DNA of 40,384 nt from a virus. The position numbers were made by a program, and so were the translations under genes. The stretch lies in IMG/VR virus record IMGVR_UViG_3300048583_000339, positions 1 through 40,384 of that record, one strand, 5' to 3'. The notes below the pieces were generated by a model, which searched no databases, was not told the DNA's origin, and saw only the letters and a program-made list of their open reading frames with translations. The first letter of the stretch is position 1; every line of letters starts with the position of its first letter. Below, one piece after another: positions 16,172-25,058 of the stretch.

Positions 16172-16534
16172 ATGCCCGCGACTGCTGCCGACATCGCCCG
16201 CGCCACCCGCGCGGCGATTACCGACATTCAATCATCCGGCACCGTGCTGGCCCGGCAACCCGGCGCGCGTGACGGCGTCGCCAGCCCGCGCCCCGGCTAT
16301 TTCGACAGCGCGGCCGATGCCGCCACTGTCAACACCGCCGCCTTCGCGCTGATCGGCACCGAACGGCGCCGGTTCGCGGTGCGGGTCGGTGAGGCGCTGG
16401 AACTTGATGTGTCGCTGGTGACGCCCACCGTCACGCTGGTCGATGCCAATCTGGCGGCAAATGGCAACTTCCTTATCGCCCGCATCGAAATCGATGACGA
16501 ACTGGGCCAGACGGCCATGGAGCTTTTTGGCTGA
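16172..16534 (+). CDS. Minor tail protein of unknown function
   Basis: A 120-residue protein between tape measure and tail tip genes. An N-terminal helix (ATAADIARATRAAITDIQ) is followed by a Pro-rich turn and then by strands (RRFAVRVGEALELDVSLVTPTVTLVDANL, FLIARIEIDDELGQ). Its stop overlaps the next start (TGATG), so it belongs to the tail tip operon. No family is recognised; a small tail tip adaptor is the most likely role from position. Confidence 0.6.
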   Translation: MPATAADIARATRAAITDIQSSGTVLARQPGARDGVASPRPGYFDSAADAATVNTAAFALIGTERRRFAVRVGEALELDVSLVTPTVTLVDANLAANGNFLIARIEIDDELGQTAMELFG

Positions 16535-17319
16535 TGGCCAACGCAATCATCATCGAACCGTTGAACCTGCCCACCGTGACGGCGGAAGGTTCGGGCGCCG
16601 GGACCGTGCCGGGCAATGTCAACAACGACTGGATCGGCGTTATTCACCGGGGCTCCAACACCGCGCTACCGGTGGCGCTGCAAGTGGATTTTGGCACGGC
16701 GGTAGCGGCCGACACCGTTGCGCTGCTTTCGTGTAACACCGCGATTTCAACCTGGAACGTGTCGTGCGGCACATCCGTGTTCGATGGCAGCGTTTATTTT
16801 GCCGGGGGGTTGCCGTTTGGCGCCGGGGCAGTGGTGCCGGTGTCGGGTCGGCTGAACGCGCTGCACCTGCTGCCGTCGCTGGTCACCGCCCGGCGTTGGT
16901 CGGCGAATGCCGAGGCGATGATTGGCGGCGCGGCGTTTGAATGCGGACGGATGGTCATTGGGCGCAAGATCAGCCCCCAGTATAATTTCAGCTTTGGGGC
17001 GGCGTTCGGCGTGCGCAGCCGCGGCGGCAGCGAATTCAGTCGGCAAGGCGTCTGGCTGCCGGGGCCGGGCGTGCGGCAGCGCACAGTCGGCCTGTCGTTT
17101 GCCCGGGCCACAAAACAGGAAATCGAAGAACTTGTCGGCCCGCTGCTGGAACGCATCGGCAACGACAAGATGATCCTGGCCGTTACTGACCCTGCGCCAA
17201 ATAGCCAGTTGCAGCGCCGGATGTTCTTTGGCCAGCTTGAAGGCAATCTTGAAATGATCTGGTCGCGTCCGGGCCTCGATGGCTTTGAATGGCGGGCGAA
17301 TCTGGTGTCGGTGATTTAG
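16534..17319 (+). CDS. Distal-tail-like minor tail protein
   Basis: A 261-residue beta-rich protein. The C-terminal half has VGLSFARATKQEIEEL, LERIGNDKMILAVTDPAP, then RRMFFGQLEGN, a pattern seen in distal tail or minor tail proteins where an edge strand is followed by a helix and a DP loop. It lies between the tape measure cluster and the large hub/receptor protein, as expected for a tail tip ring. The call is by pattern and gene order. Confidence 0.6.
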   Translation: MANAIIIEPLNLPTVTAEGSGAGTVPGNVNNDWIGVIHRGSNTALPVALQVDFGTAVAADTVALLSCNTAISTWNVSCGTSVFDGSVYFAGGLPFGAGAVVPVSGRLNALHLLPSLVTARRWSANAEAMIGGAAFECGRMVIGRKISPQYNFSFGAAFGVRSRGGSEFSRQGVWLPGPGVRQRTVGLSFARATKQEIEELVGPLLERIGNDKMILAVTDPAPNSQLQRRMFFGQLEGNLEMIWSRPGLDGFEWRANLVSVI

Positions 17320-20300
17320 ATGCCTGCCGGCGACCGTAACGTCATTCTTGCGGAATTCACGCCCTATGATCCGGTAAGCGGTGCGGCGGTGACAATGCGC
17401 GCCTGTTCGGTGGATGATGCTCGCGTCACCAGCCTGAACGGCGTGGCGTGGTGGCCGGCGATTTCGCAGGCGCCGCGCCGCACCATCGATCTGTTCGATG
17501 GCGAATTCGGCGGGCGGATCGGTGCGGCCATCGGTGATATCGAAATCGCCACGGCGGCGTTTCCGAACGCGCCGCGGTATAGCTGGGGTGAGCAGCCGGT
17601 AAAGCTGTGGCGCGGCGTTCTGGGTGCCGCCTGGGGCAGCTACACACAGATTTTTCAGGGGCTGACCCGCCCGGCGCGCGGCAGCAACGGCCGGCTGCGC
17701 ATCGGGTTGCGCGTCGATGACCGCTGGATGGATCGGCCGTTGCTTTCCACCTACGCCGGCACCGGCGGGGTGGAAGGGCCGGCCGATCTGAAAGGCGTGC
17801 CGAAACCGCTGGCGCTGGGCGCGCCGCAGTTTTGCGAAGGCGTGCTGATCAACCGCGCGCTCAACATTTACCAGCTGCACGGTTATGGCGGCATGGCCGG
17901 CGTGACGGCGGCGCTTGACCGGTTGAACCGTTTTGGTGCGGCGGCGGGCAACGACGCGAACTACACCGCACTGGCGGCGGCGTCGATCGTGCCCGGCGCG
18001 TGGCGCACCTGCCTTGCCGAAGGGCTGGTGCGGTTCGGTGCGCCGCCCGCTGGTGTCGCCAGCTTTCTGTTGCAGGGTGACAATGGCAGCGGCCTGGGCT
18101 GGGTGCGGACGCCGGGGCAGGTGATCCGCCGCCTGGCGTTGATTGCCGGGGCAACCGATCCCCAGATCAATGCCGCGTCGCTGGCCGCGCTCGATTCAGC
18201 GGTGCCGTTCAATATCAGCCTGCACATCCGCGACCAGACCACGGCCCGCGACGTTATCCAGTCGATCGCAGCCAGCTGCAACGCCAGCGCTGGGGTGTCA
18301 CACCTGGGCACGCTGTTCGTCGCCCGCGCTGTCATCGGCACCCCGGTGTTGACGCTGCGCAGCGACGGCGCCGCGCTGCCGCCGGTGGCCAGTGTCGAGC
18401 TGCTGGAAACCAGCGCGCCGTTCTGGCGCATTGCGCTCGATTCGGTACGCACCGAAAGGGTTCACAGCGCCGGTGAATTCGCAGCACTTGGGGCCGGCGA
18501 TATCGCCTATGCCGATGGCACTTTGCTCGAGGCGTTGAAGCCGGGGGACAGCGCCGCCACCCGCAACGTGGGGCGCGGCACCTATGCCGCCGGCGCCACC
18601 TATGCCTATGGCGACGAGGTGATTTTCAGCGGGTCGAGCTATCGCCTGATCATCGCCACCAGCACCGGCAACGCGCCGCCCGATGCGGCGCGGTGGCAGT
18701 TGTTCGCCGCCGCCGGCAGCGGCCCGCCGGGTGCGGACGGTTCGGAAGGGATCACCATCACCGCCACCAACCAGGCGCACAGCGTTCCGACCGAGGCGGA
18801 TGGCAGCGGCGGCAGTTATGGCAGCGCCGGTGGCACGATGATTCTGCGGCGCGGCGCCACGCTGCTTTCGCCGGTGTTCAGCGTCGCGGCGCAATCCCCG
18901 AACACCGGATGGGCAAGCATAGACAGCGGAACCGGGGTCTACACGATCACAGATCCCGGCGCGACGCTGGGCACGGCGACGTTGCGGGCGGCGGTGGGCG
19001 GCGTCAATTATGATGTGACCTATACGATTTCGAAAACCCTGCGCGGCGTGGCGGGGCCCAATCTGACGCTGGTGTCGGATGCGCAGGCATTCACCTTTGT
19101 CGATGGTGCGGCGACGCCCGGCAGCCAGACGATCACACTGAACGCGCTGTTGACCAACCTGTCGGGCACCGCGACCTGGACGGCAACGCCGGCGGTGACG
19201 CTGGGCGGCAGCGGCAACACCCGCACGCTGGCAATCGCGGATTTCGGCACCAACCGGCAAGTGACGATTGAGGCCACGCTTTCCGGCATCACCGACCGCA
19301 TCACGTTGGTTCGGTTGGAACGCAACATAGTGGCGGCCAACGCCGCAAATCGGGTGCCGTTCAGCCGTATCGAAAACGACAAGGGCTGGGCCGCGTTTTC
19401 CAATTCACCCAGTGGGGCCACGCCAGCCTATTTCACGACCGACAGTTACAAGGCCTTTTATGGCGGCGCGACGGCAACCGCTGTGGGGCAATTCGTGCGG
19501 CTTTCGCCTTTGCCCGAAGATGTGCCGATTTTCAGGGTGGCCGGCGGCGAGCGGTTGAGTGTTTCGGCGCGGATTTCCGGCGTCAACATTTCTCATTGGA
19601 CGCTCAATCTCGACTATTCCCGCGAGGACGGCAGCCGTGCCGAAGTCAACATCATTCCCACCGGCACCACCTTTTCCTGGACGACGCAGCGCACCGAAAT
19701 CTTCTTCGATGTGCCATCGGACGCGCGCGTCGCCACGATCAACCTTTATGGCTTTGCAGCGGCAACGGGCGCCTATGGCGTCTTGATCTCCGAACCCATG
19801 GTTACCGGCGCGGTTGCCGGGCAGACAGTGCATCCCGCGTTCAGCGCCGGGCCGAACGCTTCTGACGGCGCCGATGTGACGGGCCAGAACACCGCGCTCA
19901 ACACACAGAATGTCGCCAGCCAGACCGCCACGGCATTGGTGGCGCAGGCGGCGACAGCCGCGTCCGATTCCGCATCGGCGCTCAGCCAGATTTCGACCAT
20001 CGTTTCGGACAGTGTGCTTGACCGGTCAGAAAAGCCGCAGGTCTATCAACGGTGGCTTTCGCTGCAGACCGAGCGCGCGACCATCAACACCAGGGCAACG
20101 GCCTTTGGCATTACGACCGAACTGACCAACTACACCGCCGCCAACACCGCGCTTGACGCCTATCTTGGCGGGCTGTCGCCAGCCTGGAACAGCTACACGA
20201 CCGACACGCCGATCGTGCGCAGCACCTTTGAGGGCCGGTTCACCGATGTCTATTTCGCGCGCCAGGTGCTGCTGGATGCCATCGCGCGGGTGGCGTCGGA

Positions 20301-21531
20301 GCGGGCGACCTGGGCCAATGTCAGCGGCAATGGCAGGCCGGAGGATGGAGCAACGCTTGGCAGCAACAAGGTGTCGAACGCCGGCCTGATCGGCGGCACT
20401 CAGGAATGGGTGTTGAACGCCGGCATCACGCGCGTTGCGGCGCTGGCCAGCGACCCCGGCAATTATCTGAGCTTTGCCACCGGGGCCACGCGCTTTGCCC
20501 AGACCAACGGCGGCGCCGCCCGGCGGATCGATGGCGGGCCGCTGTTCTGGCAGGCCTGGACCTACATCGTGTCAACCTCCACCACGTCGATGACGGCGCT
20601 GTTCAACTGGTTCCGTGCCGATGGATCGGCGGCATCGACGGCGCTGACCAGCATCAACATCGCGCCGGCCGTTGCCGGTTTTTGGGTGCAGAACCGCGGC
20701 AAGATCACGCCACCGGCCGATGCGGTCAGCTTCCGCCTGGATTTCGGCGTCACGGCCGTTGGCGGCGTGGCGCTGGTGGCGGGTGCCGCCGTGGCGAACA
20801 GCGAGGCCGGCGCCGACATCACCACGGCGCAGCCGATCGTATCGCGGCTTTCATCAGCCACCGGGCAGGCGCTTGAAAATTTCGTGTTGGCCACCGGCCT
20901 GCCTCCATCGCAGATCGTCGGCCGGGGCGAGGTGCGCGACGGGCAGACGGTGGTGTTTTCGCCGCCGTTGGCGCGCCCCCCGGAAATCGTGTTCCTGCCC
21001 GGCGGCAACACCGGCGTTGCGGGGCAGAACAACCTGATCGCCGCCGTTGGTCTGACCGCCAGCGGTTTTGTGGCGCGCGCCGTCACCCAGGCGGTGACCC
21101 CGGGCACCACCATCACCGACACCGGCGCCACATCTGGCGGCGGCGGTGATCCCGATCTGGTGATGAACCGCAGCAGCGGCAGCGCGCCGTTCGATGGCCA
21201 GTTCACCTTCAAATTCGCGGTCAATGTCGGCGAAATTGCGCCCGGCGAGCCGGGCTTTGTCAGGGTTGGCCTGTTCGTTCGGCAGAGTGGCGCTTGGGTG
21301 CAGGTGGGCTTTGTCAGTCGGTCGGCAACGGGGGAAGTGGTTGTTTCGGTTTCGCCCGCCAGTGTCGATTTCGGCGCAGGCAATGAGTTCGGCATCGATC
21401 TGCTGGCGGCGGAGGGCGCCGGGTCGGGCATCGCAGAATTTACCAGCGTCGCCTATACGCCCGGCACGGTGACGGAAACCAGCCTGACGCCGGCCGGCGC
21501 ATCGGCAATTCCTTTTCTGGTGGTGGTCTGA
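17320..21531 (+). CDS. Tail hub and host-recognition protein
   Basis: A 1403-residue protein, the largest in the window. Residues about 1-380 are a compact beta-rich hub-like part (TIDLFDGEFGGRIGAA, PVKLWRGVLGAAWGSYTQIFQGL). A short collagen-like GPPGADG appears near residue 468, a usual hinge before fibre modules. The following part has Thr/Ser/Gly-rich Ig-like strands to about residue 680, carbohydrate-binding-like beta-sandwich sequence, a helical stretch with DNTALNTQN-like repeats near 860-920, and a receptor-type C-terminus. It probably combines baseplate hub and receptor binding, so host range should be set mainly here. Confidence 0.7.
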   Translation: MPAGDRNVILAEFTPYDPVSGAAVTMRACSVDDARVTSLNGVAWWPAISQAPRRTIDLFDGEFGGRIGAAIGDIEIATAAFPNAPRYSWGEQPVKLWRGVLGAAWGSYTQIFQGLTRPARGSNGRLRIGLRVDDRWMDRPLLSTYAGTGGVEGPADLKGVPKPLALGAPQFCEGVLINRALNIYQLHGYGGMAGVTAALDRLNRFGAAAGNDANYTALAAASIVPGAWRTCLAEGLVRFGAPPAGVASFLLQGDNGSGLGWVRTPGQVIRRLALIAGATDPQINAASLAALDSAVPFNISLHIRDQTTARDVIQSIAASCNASAGVSHLGTLFVARAVIGTPVLTLRSDGAALPPVASVELLETSAPFWRIALDSVRTERVHSAGEFAALGAGDIAYADGTLLEALKPGDSAATRNVGRGTYAAGATYAYGDEVIFSGSSYRLIIATSTGNAPPDAARWQLFAAAGSGPPGADGSEGITITATNQAHSVPTEADGSGGSYGSAGGTMILRRGATLLSPVFSVAAQSPNTGWASIDSGTGVYTITDPGATLGTATLRAAVGGVNYDVTYTISKTLRGVAGPNLTLVSDAQAFTFVDGAATPGSQTITLNALLTNLSGTATWTATPAVTLGGSGNTRTLAIADFGTNRQVTIEATLSGITDRITLVRLERNIVAANAANRVPFSRIENDKGWAAFSNSPSGATPAYFTTDSYKAFYGGATATAVGQFVRLSPLPEDVPIFRVAGGERLSVSARISGVNISHWTLNLDYSREDGSRAEVNIIPTGTTFSWTTQRTEIFFDVPSDARVATINLYGFAAATGAYGVLISEPMVTGAVAGQTVHPAFSAGPNASDGADVTGQNTALNTQNVASQTATALVAQAATAASDSASALSQISTIVSDSVLDRSEKPQVYQRWLSLQTERATINTRATAFGITTELTNYTAANTALDAYLGGLSPAWNSYTTDTPIVRSTFEGRFTDVYFARQVLLDAIARVASERATWANVSGNGRPEDGATLGSNKVSNAGLIGGTQEWVLNAGITRVAALASDPGNYLSFATGATRFAQTNGGAARRIDGGPLFWQAWTYIVSTSTTSMTALFNWFRADGSAASTALTSINIAPAVAGFWVQNRGKITPPADAVSFRLDFGVTAVGGVALVAGAAVANSEAGADITTAQPIVSRLSSATGQALENFVLATGLPPSQIVGRGEVRDGQTVVFSPPLARPPEIVFLPGGNTGVAGQNNLIAAVGLTASGFVARAVTQAVTPGTTITDTGATSGGGGDPDLVMNRSSGSAPFDGQFTFKFAVNVGEIAPGEPGFVRVGLFVRQSGAWVQVGFVSRSATGEVVVSVSPASVDFGAGNEFGIDLLAAEGAGSGIAEFTSVAYTPGTVTETSLTPAGASAIPFLVVV

Positions 21532-21758
21532 TGCCTGACATGACCGGTGAACTGCTGCCGATGCGGGCGCCCGCGCCGGGCAAGATTTCGTTCAGATGCC
21601 CGGCGTGTCGCCAGTGGCGGCCCGGTTTTGTGTTCAGCGAGCCGACCGCGCAGGACGTTCTGGATCTCGGGCTTGCCGAAGGCGTCGAATGGATTTGCGA
21701 TAATGAGCGAACCCACCTGGCCCGAGCGGGGGCGGCTGGATTGATCGGGGGCGAGTGA
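21531..21758 (+). CDS. Small Cys-containing protein after the tail hub
   Basis: A 75-residue protein starting inside the previous stop (TGATG). It contains FRCPACRQWRPGFV, a CxxC pair like half a zinc ribbon, with further Cys and His in WICDNERTH that could complete a metal site. A small zinc-binding structural or assembly protein is possible. No family is recognised. Confidence 0.55.
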   Translation: MPDMTGELLPMRAPAPGKISFRCPACRQWRPGFVFSEPTAQDVLDLGLAEGVEWICDNERTHLARAGAAGLIGGE

Positions 21759-21759
21759 C

Positions 21760-22137
21760 ATGCATCTGAGAGAAGTGCCGGGCGAACTGTGGCTGATTGC
21801 TGGCGGCGCCGCAGGCTGGATTGGCAAGAACGTGCTGTTGTGGGTTCAACGCCGCCGCCGCACCGATGCTGCCGCCGAAGCAACCTTGGGGTCGGCATGG
21901 GCGCAGTTGCACACCGAATGGATGAAGGACATCAACCGGCTGCGCGATGAAATGAACGCGCGGGACAAACTGTGCGACGAACGGATGCAGGAAATGGAAC
22001 GGTCGCTGCGCAACGATTTCGATGAACAGAATTTGAAACTGCGCAGCGTCATCTACAGCCTGGCCAAGAAGATCCCGCTTGATCCCAAGCAACAAGTCAT
22101 TCTGGCATCGATTGCTCCCGAGGCACCGGCGGCGTGA
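21760..22137 (+). CDS. Membrane-anchored coiled-coil protein, lysis region
   Basis: A 125-residue protein with one weak membrane segment at residues about 10-28 (LWLIAGGAAGWIGKNVLLWV), then RRRR and a long charged coiled coil (MKDINRLRDEMNARDKLCDERMQEMERSL), ending near the hydrophobic VILASI. It opens the lysis block. Proteins of this shape next to endolysins may be holin-like or holin regulators. The evidence is topology and position only. Confidence 0.6.
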   Translation: MHLREVPGELWLIAGGAAGWIGKNVLLWVQRRRRTDAAAEATLGSAWAQLHTEWMKDINRLRDEMNARDKLCDERMQEMERSLRNDFDEQNLKLRSVIYSLAKKIPLDPKQQVILASIAPEAPAA

Positions 22138-22397
22138 TGGCGTGGCTTGCTGGCGCGGCCATCGTCGCCCTGCTTGCTGGCACATTCATGCTGGCGTGGT
22201 GGTTCGGCCGGGTGCCGCCGATCGCCGACATCTACACCGAAACCGAACGCATGGCCGAACTTTTCACCGCCGAAGCGATGGGCGAGGCCGATTGGCTGGC
22301 CAACACCACCGGCCTGCCGCGCGATGTGACTTGGAGCATGGCCGAACAGGCGCTGCAACGCGCCGCGATGAAATTGAGGAACCGGAAACATGGTTGA
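22137..22397 (+). CDS. Small single-membrane-segment protein, lysis region
   Basis: An 86-residue protein starting at an ATG that overlaps the previous stop (TGATGG). It has a strong hydrophobic N-terminal segment, WLAGAAIVALLAGTFMLAWWFG, and a soluble helical rest. Its end overlaps the endolysin start by 8 bases. It could be a pinholin or holin partner; one membrane segment does not decide this. Confidence 0.6.
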   Translation: MAWLAGAAIVALLAGTFMLAWWFGRVPPIADIYTETERMAELFTAEAMGEADWLANTTGLPRDVTWSMAEQALQRAAMKLRNRKHG

Positions 22398-22899
22398 ACC
22401 CCCTTGGCTGGCGCACGCCCGCACCCTTGTCGGCACCCGCGAAACGCCGGGACCGGCAAACAACAGCCGGATCATGGGCTGGGCGGTGCGGGCGCGGGCG
22501 TGGCTGGGCGCGGCCTATGGGGCCGACGCGGTGCCGTGGTGCGGTCTGTTCATCGCCGAAGTGATGCACGCCGCAGGGTTCAAGCCGCCGCGAGCGTTTG
22601 TCGGCCTGCGCGCAAAGGCGTGGGCAAGCTGGGGCATCGCGGTCAGCACCACCGCCACCCGCCCGCCGCTGGGTGGTATTGGGGTATTCGGGCGTGAAGG
22701 CGGCGGCCATGTCGGCTTTGTGGTTGGCGCGTATCGCAACGGCGATCTGCTGATATTGGGCGGCAATCAGGGGGATGCGGTGAATGAGCGCCGCTTTCCC
22801 CGCACGCGGCTGATTGCAGTTCGGTGGCCTGCCGGCGTGGCGCTTTCTGACCCTGCGCCGTGGGTCGATGGCGGTCTGATAACAACGGGGGAACAGTGA
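22390..22899 (+). CDS. Endolysin, TIGR02594-type NlpC/P60-like peptidase
   Basis: A 169-residue protein with the TIGR02594 layout: LAHARTLVGTRETPGPANNS at the start, then PWCGLFIAEVMHAAGF carrying the likely nucleophile Cys51, GGGHVGFVVGAY with His107, and LGGNQGD with Asn126, which together suit a CHAP/NlpC-like Cys-His-Asn site. It would cut peptidoglycan peptide links at the end of infection. No signal peptide is present, so release needs a holin. The flanking small membrane proteins and spanins support the role. Confidence 0.88.
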   Translation: MVEPPWLAHARTLVGTRETPGPANNSRIMGWAVRARAWLGAAYGADAVPWCGLFIAEVMHAAGFKPPRAFVGLRAKAWASWGIAVSTTATRPPLGGIGVFGREGGGHVGFVVGAYRNGDLLILGGNQGDAVNERRFPRTRLIAVRWPAGVALSDPAPWVDGGLITTGEQ

Positions 22900-23213
22900 T
22901 GAAGCCACCATCGGCTGAATGGCGCGCATGGATTTACGGGGCAGCATGGTTGACTGGCGGCATCGCCCTGACCGGGTTGAGCATTTGGATGGTGTCGTTG
23001 ATCCGATATGACTGGCCACGCGGCACTGAATTAAAGCGGCTCGATATTCTCGGCATCGCGCTTTACATGCTGCTGACCGGCCCGTTGCTGGTGATGATCG
23101 GCCTTGGCCTGCGCAACGCGATCAGAACGATCAAGGGAACCGCCGCCGGGGCATCGCTGGAAGTCAGCGGGCATGAGACCGACGACGCGCCCGGCGAAGG
23201 CCGCGGGACATGA
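22899..23213 (+). CDS. Putative holin with two membrane segments
   Basis: A 104-residue protein starting at an ATG overlapping the endolysin stop (TGATG). Two hydrophobic segments (about residues 11-33 and 48-69, the second ILGIALYMLLTGPLLVMIGL) are separated by a short charged loop. A cytoplasmic charged tail follows. Size and topology fit a class II holin directly next to the endolysin. Of the small membrane proteins here it is the best holin candidate. Confidence 0.6.
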   Translation: MKPPSAEWRAWIYGAAWLTGGIALTGLSIWMVSLIRYDWPRGTELKRLDILGIALYMLLTGPLLVMIGLGLRNAIRTIKGTAAGASLEVSGHETDDAPGEGRGT

Positions 23214-23638
23214 CGGCAGCCACCGCCAGGCTTGCCGGCCGGATTGCCGCAGTCGTTCTGTTGGCCATCGGCATTGCTGTGCTGTGGTGGGCGCTTTTTA
23301 TCCGGCCCGGTGATCTGAAGAACGAAACCCGCGTGGCCACATCCGGCGCGGTTGTCGCCACCGGCGAGGCCGCCAAAGCAGCAGATGCGGCCCGCATCGT
23401 GGAGAACACCCATGAAATCGAACGCACCATTGAACGACAGACGATCACCAACGAACGTGTCATCAGGGCAGCGCCGGGCGCCGGTGATGCGGTGTCGGCC
23501 GATGTCGATCGCGCTGGCCGCGCTGCTTTGTGCCTGCGCCACGCCTACCGTTTACACCCGGCCTGCCAGCAGTTGTCTGGTGCTGGTGCCGGATTGGACG
23601 CGGGCGCCGACGCCGGGCGCGCCCCTGCCGGCGGGTAG
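23210..23638 (+). CDS. Inner-membrane spanin (Rz-like)
   Basis: A 142-residue protein starting in the previous stop (ATGA). Residues about 9-31 form one membrane anchor (GRIAAVVLLAIGIAVLWWALF). A periplasmic helical part with ENTHEIERTIERQTITNERVI follows, then a loop with LCLRHAYRLHPACQQL. The motif NTHEIERTI and the downstream Ala/Gly-rich segment are common in alphaproteobacterial phage i-spanins. It would join an o-spanin to fuse inner and outer membranes in the last step of lysis. The o-spanin gene is nested in another frame. Confidence 0.72.
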   Translation: MTAATARLAGRIAAVVLLAIGIAVLWWALFIRPGDLKNETRVATSGAVVATGEAAKAADAARIVENTHEIERTIERQTITNERVIRAAPGAGDAVSADVDRAGRAALCLRHAYRLHPACQQLSGAGAGLDAGADAGRAPAGG

Positions 23639-23801
23639 CACAGTCGGCGACTGGATCGTCTTTGGCGATGCGCAGACCGGACAGCTCGATCTCGCCAATC
23701 TTGGCAAGGCAACCATCGTTGAAATCGTGACCAGATGCGAAGCACGCGATGCTGAAACGGTGAAGGCGTTGCAGCCGAAGAAGTTTCTCGGCATTTTTTA
23801 G
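23487..23801 (+). CDS. Outer-membrane lipoprotein spanin (Rz1-like), nested in Rz frame
   Basis: A 104-residue lipoprotein whose first half overlaps the Rz-like gene in another frame. MRCRPMSIALAALLCACATP is a lipoprotein signal with a basic start, a hydrophobic stretch and an LCAC lipobox, giving lipidated Cys17. The start at 23487 is preferred because it keeps the two Arg residues. The mature part contains PDWTRAPTPGAPLPAG and VGDWIVFGDAQTGQLDLAN. The order of i-spanin with an embedded o-spanin is the classical Rz/Rz1 architecture. Mature length is greater than in lambda Rz1. Confidence 0.72.
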   Translation: MRCRPMSIALAALLCACATPTVYTRPASSCLVLVPDWTRAPTPGAPLPAGSTVGDWIVFGDAQTGQLDLANLGKATIVEIVTRCEARDAETVKALQPKKFLGIF

Positions 23802-23812
23802 GAGAATCCAGC

Positions 23813-24217
23813 ATGGCACTGCAATTCAGCGTCGAAGTGCGCAACGCGCGACTTGATGCGATCGAAACCGCCATCGGCGCATCGCCGATCCTGCGGCTGC
23901 GGACGGGGACTGTCCCCGCCTCCACCGCGACAGGCGATGCGGGAACAGTGCTGGCTGAAATGACGTTGCCGGCCGATTGGATGGCCGCCGCATCGGGCGG
24001 CAGCAAGTTGAAGGCCGGAACATGGAATGATCCCGCCGCCAACGCCGCAGGCATCGCCGGGCATTTCCGCATCTACACCAGCGGCGGCACCTGTTACGCG
24101 CAAGGCACGGTGACGATCACCGGCGGCGGCGGCGACATGGAGGTGGACAACACCAACGTCGCGGTCGGGCAAGACATCACCGTTACCACCTTCACTATCA
24201 ACGATCCGAACGGCTGA
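23813..24217 (+). CDS. Virion-associated beta-rich protein
   Basis: A 134-residue protein with a good ribosome site (AGGAGA) before the ATG. It starts with VRNARLDAIETAIGASPILRLRTG and continues with TVLAEMTLPADWMAAASGGSK and FRIYTSGGTCYAQGTVT. This pattern is widespread in phage genes near fibre modules. It is likely a structural protein associated with the tail fibres, although the lysis genes separate it from the tail tip genes. Confidence 0.65.
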   Translation: MALQFSVEVRNARLDAIETAIGASPILRLRTGTVPASTATGDAGTVLAEMTLPADWMAAASGGSKLKAGTWNDPAANAAGIAGHFRIYTSGGTCYAQGTVTITGGGGDMEVDNTNVAVGQDITVTTFTINDPNG

Positions 24218-24218
24218 C

Positions 24219-25058
24219 ATGGCCATCACCACCCGCGACCAGCTCATCAACGCGCTCGCCAACAACAGCAGCCGGTTGATCATGGACAAGTCATCGGTCG
24301 CCAACATGGTTGCCGGGCGAATGTGCAGCCTTTGGCGCGCAACCGGACAGCCTGGGCAGGGCGCCATCCCCACCACGGCGGCGGTGCCGACGAACGCCAC
24401 GCTGGGCAGCTTCGGCTTTGCCAACCAGACCGCGCCCACCACCACTTACCTTGGCTATCTGGCGGCAATGAGCAGCAACAACGCCATGACGTTGGAGATT
24501 CATGACCGGCTTGCGCACATGGGCGGGCTGGTTCTGAACGTGGCTACCCAACAAAACATCACCGGGCTTGATCTTGGGGCCGGCGGGTTGAACCTTGACG
24601 CCGAACGCCGCGGCGACGCCGATTACTCCGACGTGCAGTGGTGGCTTGAAGTCTATACCGATGGCGGCGCGACGGCGGCCAACGCCACGATCAACTGCAC
24701 CTTTGATGACAATTCGACTGGAAACCTGAACGTGGTGGCGGTCGGAGGCACCATTCGCGCCGGCATGATGTTTGCCCTGACGCCTTTGAAAACCACCGCG
24801 CAGCAGGCGCTTTTCATCCGCGCCATCAATTCGGTCACTCTTTCGGTCAGCACCGGCACCGCCGGCAACTTCGGCTTCACCGCCACGCGCCAGCTATCAA
24901 TGCTCAATCTGCCTTTGGCGAACAAAGCGGAAATCGGCGATTGGGCGCAGCTTGGTCTGCCCGAGGTGCCGAACAACGCCTGCCTGGTGCCGCTGGTGAT
25001 GCCGTCAACCACCAGTTCGGGCACGATGCGCGGCGCCGGCAAGTTGATCCATGGCTGA
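24219..25058 (+). CDS. Fibre-region structural protein
   Basis: A 279-residue protein, Ala/Thr/Asn-rich. It begins with an N-terminal helix (ITTRDQLINALANNSSRLIMDKSS), then beta-rich sequence with YSDVQWWLEVYTDGGATAANATINCTFDD and a C-terminal LGLPEVPNNACLVPLVMPST. This mix of a short helical anchor and a beta-sandwich body is common in phage fibre or adhesin proteins. It overlaps the next gene by 8 bases. A virion surface role is inferred. Confidence 0.6.
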   Translation: MAITTRDQLINALANNSSRLIMDKSSVANMVAGRMCSLWRATGQPGQGAIPTTAAVPTNATLGSFGFANQTAPTTTYLGYLAAMSSNNAMTLEIHDRLAHMGGLVLNVATQQNITGLDLGAGGLNLDAERRGDADYSDVQWWLEVYTDGGATAANATINCTFDDNSTGNLNVVAVGGTIRAGMMFALTPLKTTAQQALFIRAINSVTLSVSTGTAGNFGFTATRQLSMLNLPLANKAEIGDWAQLGLPEVPNNACLVPLVMPSTTSSGTMRGAGKLIHG

